Source of the DNA: Nilaparvata lugens
Taxonomy: Eukaryota > Arthropoda > Insecta > Hemiptera > Delphacidae
Assembly (NCBI RefSeq): GCF_014356525.2
Contig: NC_052508.1
Location: forward strand, 56,554,497 to 56,618,496
DNA: 64,000 nucleotides
Direction of reading: 5' to 3'
Shown: one piece after another, positions 35,713-43,011 of the stretch
Position numbering within the stretch: position 1 is the first letter of the stretch
Layout: each line of letters begins with the position of its first letter
The notes under the pieces: generated by a model
The model's database searches: none
What the model saw: the letters and a program-made list of their open reading frames with translations, nothing else
What the model was told of the DNA's origin: nothing
Position numbers and translations under genes: made by a program

Positions 35713-36606
35713 ATGGAATTCAACAAGCCAGAACCGTTACTATGCAACGGGGAAAATGTTTCACAAAATTTCGAATTATTCAAGAAAAATATCGTAAATT
35801 ATTTTATAGCGACTGAAACAAATAAAAAATCCAACCAAATTCAAGTTGCAAGATTTAAAAACTTGTTAGGCAATGAAGCTTTGATTTTATATGAATCGTT
35901 ACAAGATGTGGATGAGCCAGAAACGGTAGAATCAATGTTAAAAATATTAGAGAGCTATTGTTTACCAAAAAAGAATGAGATCATGAATGTATACAATTTT
36001 ATAGCTTGCAAACAAGAGGAAGGTCAATCATTTAATTCATTCTATGCAACTTTGAAGGGGCTAGTGACAAGATGCGAATTTGGGGAACAAGAGGATAAGT
36101 TATTGAAAGCTATGATTGCATTGGGGTTAAGGTCGAAAGAAATGCAACAACGTGTGTTGCGAGACAACGCCTCGTTGGAAAAAATAATTGATTATTGTCG
36201 CAGTGTTGAATCAGGTGAAAAACATGAGAAGTCAATAAATGAAGAAAAGTCTCGAAAGGAAGTGCACCCAGTTTCCAAGTATGATAAAAGGATAACAAAC
36301 TCATATCAGAAGATTGTATGCGGCTATTGCGGAATGCAGCATGTAGAAGGTAGGAGCTGCCCAGCGTCTGGTAAAAGCTGTAATAAATGTGGTAAGATGA
36401 ATCATTTTAGCAAAATGTGCCTGAATAAAGCTAGGAGAAATGATTTCAGAGTGAGTGAGCAAAGGCTACCTCAACCATTACATAATGTTGTGGAAAATCC
36501 AACAGCAATAGAAGAAGCTCACGAGTTTATTGATTCAGTATATCTAGTTAACACTGTCAATGAAAAGGCTTGGTTCAAAACATTATTATTGAACATAAAC
36601 CAGTAA
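35713..36606 (+). CDS. LTR retrotransposon Gag
   Basis: 297 codons from the first ATG after the primer-binding site. The N-terminal two-thirds is a helical capsid-like region (FKNLLGNEALILYESL; QSFNSFYATLKGLVTRCEF at about 105-125). The C-terminal third has two cysteine/histidine clusters: CGYCGMQHVEGRSC and the zinc knuckle CNKCGKMNHFSKMC at about residues 223-236. It ends at TAA (36604-36606); protease continues in the -1 frame over about 35 bases of overlap. The frame is intact, so this copy could still make Gag. Confidence 0.85.
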   Translation: MEFNKPEPLLCNGENVSQNFELFKKNIVNYFIATETNKKSNQIQVARFKNLLGNEALILYESLQDVDEPETVESMLKILESYCLPKKNEIMNVYNFIACKQEEGQSFNSFYATLKGLVTRCEFGEQEDKLLKAMIALGLRSKEMQQRVLRDNASLEKIIDYCRSVESGEKHEKSINEEKSRKEVHPVSKYDKRITNSYQKIVCGYCGMQHVEGRSCPASGKSCNKCGKMNHFSKMCLNKARRNDFRVSEQRLPQPLHNVVENPTAIEEAHEFIDSVYLVNTVNEKAWFKTLLLNINQ

Positions 36607-38117
36607 ACTTCAAATTAGATACAGGAGCAGAAGTGAATATATTGCCATATGAAATTGTGAAAGACAGTGTGTTATTGAGTAGGTTGAAAAAGAGTAGTGT
36701 TCGATTAGAAGCATACGGAGGATTTAAAATTTCACCTCTGGGTCAGTTCACTGCTCAAGTGGAATCAGAAAAAAGATTTGATTTGATAAACTTTGTTGTG
36801 GTCAAAGAGAGTACAGTACCGATTCTAGGCCTTGAAGCTTGTATTCAGTTGAATCTGGTGAAACGAATTGATGAAGTTCAGAAGCAAAGTAGAAACAACA
36901 ATGTGTTTACTGGCCTTGGTTGTTTCCCCGACAAGTGCAAAATTCGATTAAAAAAGGACGCAATGCCAAATGCCAGTTCAGCGAGACGTATACCAATGAA
37001 GATTCAAGACAAATTTAAAGGAAAAGTTGATTTGAGCATGGCGGATATGGTTCATTGTGTTACTGAGAATGGCGAAGTTGAATTTTCAGAGAAACGCTTG
37101 AATAAATTTGTAACAGAAACACAGAATGATGATGTTCTTCGGAAAGTTATAGATTATTGTGAAAATGGCTGGCTTAATAACATAGTTGATGGAGGAGAAC
37201 TAAGGCATTTTTTCAAAATAAGAAATGAAATACAATTTAGCAAGGGTCTATTGTATTATAATGCAAGAATTATTATACCCAAGAATTTGAGAGATTTTAT
37301 CTTGAATAGGCTCCATGAAACGCACTTAGGAGAAACAAAAATGAACAGCATTGCCTCAAAATATTATTATTGGCCAGGAATAAGAGCAAACATAAAAAAT
37401 CTGGCTGAATCTTGCACGCATTGCCAAAAATATAGAAGGTCCAATGTAAGAAGTCCAATGCTTTCTCATGAAATACCCGATTTTCCATTTTTAAAAATTG
37501 GAGTGGATATAGCTGAGGTAAAAGGAATAGCTTATCTCATAGTTGTGGATTATTATTCAAGGTGGCTTGAAATAACAAAAATGAACAGTAAGACAAGTTC
37601 GGCTGTTAAATCTATTTTATCCCAGTTATTTGGCAGGTTTGGAATTCCGCAGATTATAATAGCTGATAATAATCCGTTTGGCTCCCAAGAAATGATACAG
37701 TTCGCAAAGGAGTGGGATTTTAAAATTATTACAATAAGTCCTCGTTATTCTCAGTCTAACGGCTTAGCTGAAAAGGGAGTGAACATAGCAAAGACTATGA
37801 TAAGAAAGTGTGCTGAAAGCAAAACCGATTTAAACTTGAGTTTGCTTAACTATCGGAATAGTTGTGTTGCGGGTCTCAATTATTCTCCTGCTCAGTTAAT
37901 GTTTGGTCGAATGATAAGAACAAAGTTCCCTTATCCTCAAGATAGTTTGAAACTTCATCAACTTCCTCGGGAAGAAATAGCAGTGCAAATGAAGAACCAT
38001 AAATTCCAACAGAAAGAAACATACGATAAGCAGTCACGGAAACATGTATCTTATTTCAAAGAAAATCAGCCCATTATATCCAAGATTGGAGAACAAAATT
38101 ATGGGAGCCTGGAGTAG
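36570..38117 (+). CDS. LTR retrotransposon Pol: protease joined to integrase, RT missing
   Basis: The frame is -1 relative to gag. The aspartic protease has its catalytic triplet in FKLDTGAEVNILP, followed by PILGLEACIQL. The RT N-terminal edge (RRIPMKIQDKFKGK, about 37000) runs straight into sequence that normally follows RNase H (KFVTETQNDDVLRKVIDYC). The whole polymerase and RNase H are gone, but the frame stays open. The integrase has an HHCC finger (ending CTHC), catalytic Asp in KIGVDIAEV, Asp in IIADNNPFGS and Glu in SNGLAEKGV. Near 38100 a frameshift cuts off the usual C-terminus: WEPGVVINEADAPRSYVVKS and the rest continue in another frame to TGA at about 38212. Confidence 0.85.
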   Translation: MVQNIIIEHKPVNFKLDTGAEVNILPYEIVKDSVLLSRLKKSSVRLEAYGGFKISPLGQFTAQVESEKRFDLINFVVVKESTVPILGLEACIQLNLVKRIDEVQKQSRNNNVFTGLGCFPDKCKIRLKKDAMPNASSARRIPMKIQDKFKGKVDLSMADMVHCVTENGEVEFSEKRLNKFVTETQNDDVLRKVIDYCENGWLNNIVDGGELRHFFKIRNEIQFSKGLLYYNARIIIPKNLRDFILNRLHETHLGETKMNSIASKYYYWPGIRANIKNLAESCTHCQKYRRSNVRSPMLSHEIPDFPFLKIGVDIAEVKGIAYLIVVDYYSRWLEITKMNSKTSSAVKSILSQLFGRFGIPQIIIADNNPFGSQEMIQFAKEWDFKIITISPRYSQSNGLAEKGVNIAKTMIRKCAESKTDLNLSLLNYRNSCVAGLNYSPAQLMFGRMIRTKFPYPQDSLKLHQLPREEIAVQMKNHKFQQKETYDKQSRKHVSYFKENQPIISKIGEQNYGSLE

Positions 38118-38264
38118 TTATTAATGAAGCTGATGCCCCACGGTCCTATGTGGTGAAGTCCAATAGTGGAAGAATATTAAGAAGAAATGAGAGGTTTTTA
38201 AGAAGACGATGAAATCAAAGGAAAGGTTGAAAAAGGAAATGTTTGAGAAAGTAAAAGGGGAAGA

Positions 38265-38407
38265 TGTTTGTATATCATGTGATGTTACTTAATCACATGA
38301 TAACTGTTTGATAAAATAATAAGTTGTTTACTGAGTTTAGTTTTGTTATCTACGTGAATAAAGATGGTTGCTTCAAATGGCTAAGAATTTATTAAGATAT
38401 TTAAACA
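38265..38407 (+). repeat. 3' LTR
   Basis: 143 bp, same ends as the 5' LTR, followed by GTATT that repeats the bases before the 5' LTR. Confidence 0.9.
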
Positions 38408-39672
38408 GTATTTCAATTGTGAACTTGAAGAAAAAATTATTTGGAGTTCCTTAATTTTGATCGATCATATCATATAAAATATCTATACTATCTTGCTTAA
38501 ATTTTCTGCTGGATCTGTTATTTTTCATATACGTTACTGACATGCTCCGCATAAAAATTATTAGTAAGTAAGTTATGTGGTGAACTACTAAAAATGCGTT
38601 ACACTACAAATGCGTTTCACAAAAATATTCGTCGTGCCATAATTTATAAATATACTTTAATCACATATTCAAATTGTTCTAACAATCATCAAGTTTTGTG
38701 GATTGTTCATTTTTTTTTTCATTTTACTCACTTTCATTCTGAATCAATTCAGTCCAGATTGATCCAGACATGGTTTTGTATTCTTCCAGTTAGGAACCAT
38801 CTTCACAATATTGGCTTATTAGTCAATGAAATATATAGAACCCAAAAATGTTATTGAATTTTTCTCATTTTGTGAAATATCATTACCGTAGAGTGAATCC
38901 ACTTACAAAGTATTAATTAATTTGACCAGTAGCCTTCACATGAGGGCAATAGATACTCATGTTCAAGTATCAATATATGAAATTTAATTCAAAATAAAAT
39001 TTACTTCAATGAAAAATTATACTCATACAGTGTTGAAAAATTTAATTTTTGTTACTGATCATGATTTTTTTAATGTAGTAAATAGATGTATCATGAAAGT
39101 TTTTACTTGAAATCCTCATTTTAGTGGAGAGAAGTGAATTCACTATATTAAGTTGTCTTGATAAAAAATTATTTCAAATCCAATGTGAAATGAAAAATCA
39201 GTAAAGACTATACGTCTTCAAATTCAATTAGATTCCTCATTATGGTATTATTTAACTTAAAAATCAAATCTAATACAACGCAGTGGCAAAAGTATTTTGA
39301 AAATATTTTTGTATCATTTAGATAGTATTAAAATGTTTGTGTTATATTTTGAACTCAATTGTTTTAGATCGTTATTGAACTTTCAATGGTGATGTACTAT
39401 AATGGATATGAGATTATTTTGTTTCAGAATTTGAGTATGTGCCAAAGAATATGTATATAGTGTATTATTTAAAATAAATAAATTATGTTCAAATTATGTT
39501 CGTTTAAGTTCTTTAGTTTACACTAGTGCGGGAAGATGAGTAACGCTAACCTCGGTATTCAGAAGTATTTGTTAGGGGGTAAGGGTAATACAATTTATGC
39601 GAAATAGCAAAGTAGTTGAATGACGTCACCTCCTTCAACCGAGGTTTCATCCGACCTCTACCTCTACAGCCA
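38408..39672. other. Intergenic, no supported gene
   Basis: AT-rich. The first bases (38408-38455) continue the repeat interrupted by the LTR element (ATTTCAATTGTGAACTTGAAG matches, inverted, the 34830 region). Nothing coding is supported, including the frame at 38594. Confidence 0.4.
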
Positions 39673-39674
39673 GT

Positions 39675-39842
39675 TACACACACATCAATTCTTCGACGTA
39701 CAATTTTTTGCCGTCATTTAAATTCTGTTAGATTAAACAGTTGATGTCAAACAGATGATGTATGTCAAGTGCCGTTCAATCTGATAGAATTCATAAGGAC
39801 GGCAAAAAATCGACCGTCCAAGAATCGATGTGTGTGTAGCAG
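39675..39842. mobile_element. Short palindromic MITE (GACGGCAAAAAAT family)
   Basis: Left TACACACACATCAATTCTT and ATTTTTTGCCGTC are matched, inverted, by GACGGCAAAAAAT and AAGAATCGATGTGTGTGTA on the right. A fragment of the same family is at about 3310-3361. About 165 bp. Confidence 0.6.
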
Positions 39843-40234
39843 GCGTTTCAACGCACCACCCAGAATGTCCTACGAGTGGCTAAAAATCAAATGTTAGTAA
39901 GGGAAATTTTACTGATCAGGAAAGATTTAGGGTGTCGAGTAGGAACTCTCTTCAGTGGTCAGCTTTATTGTGTTCGCTTCGTGAGGAGGTAGCCAGTTAA
40001 GGATGTGCAAAGGCTAAAAATAAACTTTCTATTGGTGATATTTTTCAAAGTTTTTCGATTTGTATACATCAAGTTCTCAAAATAAAAACGTTTTCTCAGG
40101 AAAACATTTTTTTCCGATTATTACTTTTTGAGATATGAGCGCCTAAAGTTTAAATTTTCGGGACAGAACATTTTAAATTCAGTAAGAGATAAATCTGTGA
40201 GATTAAGAGGATTGATTTTTCATGGGATTGTTGA

Positions 40235-40534
40235 TCTATTATAAAGTGGAGAGAGGATGTTGCACTTCACACTATCCATGAAGCACAAGGGCTAACTCAA
40301 AAAAATGTTATTCTAATCAGAATTAAGTACAAGGAGAATGAAATCTATAACAGCATGCCCCATGCGATTGTCGCTTTGTCTAGACACACTGAAACTTTCA
40401 GGTATTTAACAACCAGTCTAGTAGATGATGCTGTGGACAAACTAATTAAGAAACTTAAATTCATAGATAGTGAGGGGCTTGTTAAATGGAACAAGGAAAA
40501 GAGAAGTGGACCTGATGATATAAGTTATGAGTGA
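40235..40534 (+). CDS. Virus-like SF1 helicase C-terminal part, linked to a LINE
   Basis: A 5'-truncated open frame ending at TGA 40532-40534. It reads LHTIHEAQGLTQKNVILIRI and PHAIVALSRHTETFRYLTT. These are the last two conserved motifs of superfamily-1 helicases from alphavirus-like positive-strand RNA viruses (virga/tobamo type), where motif V has the form VHE.QG.T and motif VI VALSRHT. A lysine-rich tail of about 45 residues follows. The frame starts exactly where the surrounding palindromic repeat is broken (about 40239), so the fragment entered as part of the LINE insertion. Its stop overlaps the start codon of the LINE ORF2 in ATGAGTGA. Walker A/B motifs are missing here. It could be a domain carried by the LINE or a virus-LINE chimera formed at reverse transcription. 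Confidence 0.8.
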   Translation, partial: SIIKWREDVALHTIHEAQGLTQKNVILIRIKYKENEIYNSMPHAIVALSRHTETFRYLTTSLVDDAVDKLIKKLKFIDSEGLVKWNKEKRSGPDDISYE

Positions 40535-40895
40535 CACTGAAGAAGTTCTGAATATTTTAGAAACAGAAAATGAAACAGATGTAATCGACGATTATTTGAA
40601 CTATCATTTTCTCGAGGACAGAAATAAAGATGCTGAGTGTTTCAATATTATGTCTATGAATATACGTAGTTTGAATGCTAATTTTGATCAGCTCATTTGC
40701 TGCCTCAATGAATTGAAAACTGATATTCACATTATAATATTAACGGAGACCTGGTTGACTGCAGATATGCCGTTCATTTTCAACATTCCTGGATATACGG
40801 CAATAAATAAGTTCACTAAACAGAATAAATGTGATGGATTATGCATGTACATAAAAGATTGTATAAGATTCAATGGCATAAGGCAACTGGCATAA
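40527..40895 (+). CDS. Host LINE ORF2, 5' part: apurinic-type endonuclease, N-terminal half
   Basis: Begins at ATG 40527, overlapping the helicase stop. After an acidic lead of about 35 residues, the endonuclease starts at FNIMSMNIRSLNANFDQL and includes the catalytic-Glu motif LTETWL. True element sequence ends at codon 115 (Asn, 40872-40874), where the inner LINE begins; the last few codons to the stop at 40895 belong to the insert. The other half of the domain (GDMNIN, IDHIF, TDHYAVVL) resumes at 43012 in the same frame. Confidence 0.8.
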   Translation: MSDTEEVLNILETENETDVIDDYLNYHFLEDRNKDAECFNIMSMNIRSLNANFDQLICCLNELKTDIHIIILTETWLTADMPFIFNIPGYTAINKFTKQNKCDGLCMYIKDCIRFNGIRQLA

Positions 40896-42880
40896 AAGGT
40901 AACTGGATAACTCAGGAGTTGGAGCAAATGCGCCTATATCTGAACATGGCTACCCAAAGGATGAAGGCAGGACAAGAGGTGGATATGAATGCAATAAATA
41001 GAATTAAAAAACATTATGATGCGGCGGTTGTCACAGCAAAGAAAAACTTTTACGGCGATTTTATTTCTAAATCTGACAACAAATCCAAAAGTTGCTGGAA
41101 CGTGATCAATAGCTTCAGAGTTGATGGGAGCAGAACTACAAGTCAGTCCGGGATTGCTGAAATTAAAGTTGATGATGAGATGATTAGAAATCCAAGTGAG
41201 ATAGCAAAGATGTTTAATGAGCATTTTGTGTCAGTGGGAATGCAAACTGAAAGAGAGAGATTGAAAAGCAGTGCTAGAGAAGGATTTGCGAATAGTATGC
41301 CTGAACCAAACCATAATATGTTTCTCTCTCCAACAAATGCATATGAAGTTCTCTCCATCATTAAGAGTATAAAATCTAAGCGAAGTAAAGGTTATGATGG
41401 ATTATCTATGAGTGTAATTGAAAAATGTATTAGCGAGCTAATTTCCCCTCTTGTCAACATCATAAACTCAATGCTTGAACAGGGAGTTTTCCCAGATCGC
41501 CTGAAAATCTCTAAAGTCACTCCTATCTATAAAAAAGGAGATAAAACGAATATCGCTAATTATCGACCCATCTCAATTCTGCCCGCCCTCTCAAAAATTT
41601 TCGAAAGAATAATCCATAAAAGATTAACTAGCTATTTGTTCAAATTCAAGCTTATTCCTTCCTATCAATATGGTTTCGTCAAGGGGAGATCGACTATTGG
41701 TGCAGCAATAAATCTGTATGAGAGAATATTAGATGAATTAGATAAAGGAAATTACTCCTCGGCTGTTCTCTTAGACCTCTCGAAGGCCTTTGATTGTGTC
41801 GATTTCAAGGTCCTGCTGATTAAATTGCGAGGCCTGGGAGTGAGAGGTATCCCCTACCAACTATTGGAATCATACATAACTGAACGCATTCAGTATGTCA
41901 CCATATCTTCGACCTCTGGAGAAGTTTCCTCTTCCAAAATGAAACTTAAATTTGGCGTCCCTCAGGGTTCAATCCTGGGCCCGCTACTCTTCCTTCTGTA
42001 TATTTCTGATGTTCATTCAGCGGTATCTGACAGAGTTCACTTGACACTATATGCTGACGACACAACTCTTTTTTTCTCAGATAAAGATGTGAATAATTTT
42101 GAAATAGACATGAACATCTCCACAAATTCTGTTGTTCAGTATTTCAATGAAATCTGCTTATCAATTAATTCTAAAAAAAGTCAAACTATCCACTTCAAAT
42201 CTGCCGCTACTCTTCCTCAATTATGTATTGGAGAAGATGAAATTGAGTGCACGGATACAGTTAATATGTTGGGGGTGTACTTTGATGACAGGTTGACATG
42301 GACAATGCATGTTGATAATATTGTGAAGAAAATAAGTAAAAGTCTCTTCCTCTTAAGAAATCTTGCGAAGTATGTCCCACAAAACACCGTTAAAGTTGCA
42401 TACTTCGCTACTTTTTACTGTTACCTCACATATGGTATAGAGCTTTGGGGTTGTACCACAAAGGAAAATATGCAGAGGGTCTTTGTACTACAAAAGAGGG
42501 CAATACGGTATATAGCGGGCCTTGGATTTAATCACCCCTGTAGAGATGCGTTCAGATCATTGTCGCTGCTGACGGTGCCTTCGATTTACATGTTTAGAAT
42601 GATCATGCATACTGTAAAAAATAGAATGGACCTGACACTTATCTCCGATACGCACTCCTACAACACTAGAGGCAGAGACAACTTTGCGATTCAGCCGCAT
42701 AGGAGGAAGCTTTTTGAGGGTAAGCCTAGTTACTCAGGCTGCAAATTTTATAACAAGCTTCCTATACATTTAAAGCGTGCATCCACCAGCATTCCTCTTA
42801 ATAGATTTAAAACCGACCTTCAAAAATATTTTATAGACAAAGCCTACTACACGGTGCAGGAGTATTTGGAGGATCATTGA
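40841..42880 (+). CDS. Inner LINE reverse transcriptase (ORF2 C-terminal part)
   Basis: Open to TGA at 42878-42880; element sequence starts at 40876. All palm motifs are present: PIYKKGDKTNIANYRPIS, motif A LLDLSKAFDCVD, motif B FGVPQGSILGPLLFLLY, catalytic YADDTTLFF, and motif E MLGVYFDDRLTWTMHV. A thumb and C-terminal region follow (LQKRAIRYIAGL; SYNTRGRDNFAI; ending YYTVQEYLEDH), close to the Jockey/CR1 side of LINEs and to the decayed fragments at 13.6, 15.8 and 62.7 kb. The endonuclease was lost on insertion, so this copy is not autonomous. Confidence 0.85.
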   Translation: MHVHKRLYKIQWHKATGIKGNWITQELEQMRLYLNMATQRMKAGQEVDMNAINRIKKHYDAAVVTAKKNFYGDFISKSDNKSKSCWNVINSFRVDGSRTTSQSGIAEIKVDDEMIRNPSEIAKMFNEHFVSVGMQTERERLKSSAREGFANSMPEPNHNMFLSPTNAYEVLSIIKSIKSKRSKGYDGLSMSVIEKCISELISPLVNIINSMLEQGVFPDRLKISKVTPIYKKGDKTNIANYRPISILPALSKIFERIIHKRLTSYLFKFKLIPSYQYGFVKGRSTIGAAINLYERILDELDKGNYSSAVLLDLSKAFDCVDFKVLLIKLRGLGVRGIPYQLLESYITERIQYVTISSTSGEVSSSKMKLKFGVPQGSILGPLLFLLYISDVHSAVSDRVHLTLYADDTTLFFSDKDVNNFEIDMNISTNSVVQYFNEICLSINSKKSQTIHFKSAATLPQLCIGEDEIECTDTVNMLGVYFDDRLTWTMHVDNIVKKISKSLFLLRNLAKYVPQNTVKVAYFATFYCYLTYGIELWGCTTKENMQRVFVLQKRAIRYIAGLGFNHPCRDAFRSLSLLTVPSIYMFRMIMHTVKNRMDLTLISDTHSYNTRGRDNFAIQPHRRKLFEGKPSYSGCKFYNKLPIHLKRASTSIPLNRFKTDLQKYFIDKAYYTVQEYLEDH

Positions 42881-43011
42881 AGGATTCGCTACTATTTTAA
42901 TTAGTAGACTATATTTATATTTGTAATAATTTGACGACGTTCAACTGTTTGCTTGTGTAATAATGAGTACACTGTGTTGAATGGATTGAATATCTATCTA
43001 TCTATCTATCT
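40876..43011 (+). mobile_element. Inner LINE, 5'-truncated, with TATC tail
   Basis: Inserted in the host LINE endonuclease. AATG occurs at both edges (40872-40875 and 43012-43015), a 4-bp duplication or microhomology. It starts in the linker between endonuclease and reverse transcriptase (KGNWITQELEQMR), carries an intact RT and C-terminus, about 110 bp of 3' UTR, and ends in a (TATC)n tract at about 42990-43011. Its RT is only distantly similar to that of its host, so it is a different family. Confidence 0.85.

Larger units (their letters stand above)
35449..38407 (+). mobile_element. Ty3/gypsy-like LTR retrotransposon lacking RT and RNase H
   Basis: 2959 bp, bounded by 143-bp direct repeats (35449-35591 and 38265-38407) beginning TGTTTGTATATC and ending TTTAAACA, and flanked by GTATT on both sides (5-bp target duplication). 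The likely primer-binding site TGGCGCAGTCAAGG starts directly after the 5' LTR, and a purine tract (AAAAGGGGAAGA) directly precedes the 3' LTR. The interior codes gag, protease and integrase in two frames; no reverse transcriptase is present. No env-like frame. The nearly identical LTRs point to recent insertion. It must have moved with enzymes supplied by a relative. Confidence 0.9.

Noticed and set aside
40235..40534. Bacterial or host helicase gene
   Set aside because: The motif spacing and the VALSRHT form are those of RNA-virus SF1 helicases, and the fragment has no Walker A/B part and no host-type exon structure.
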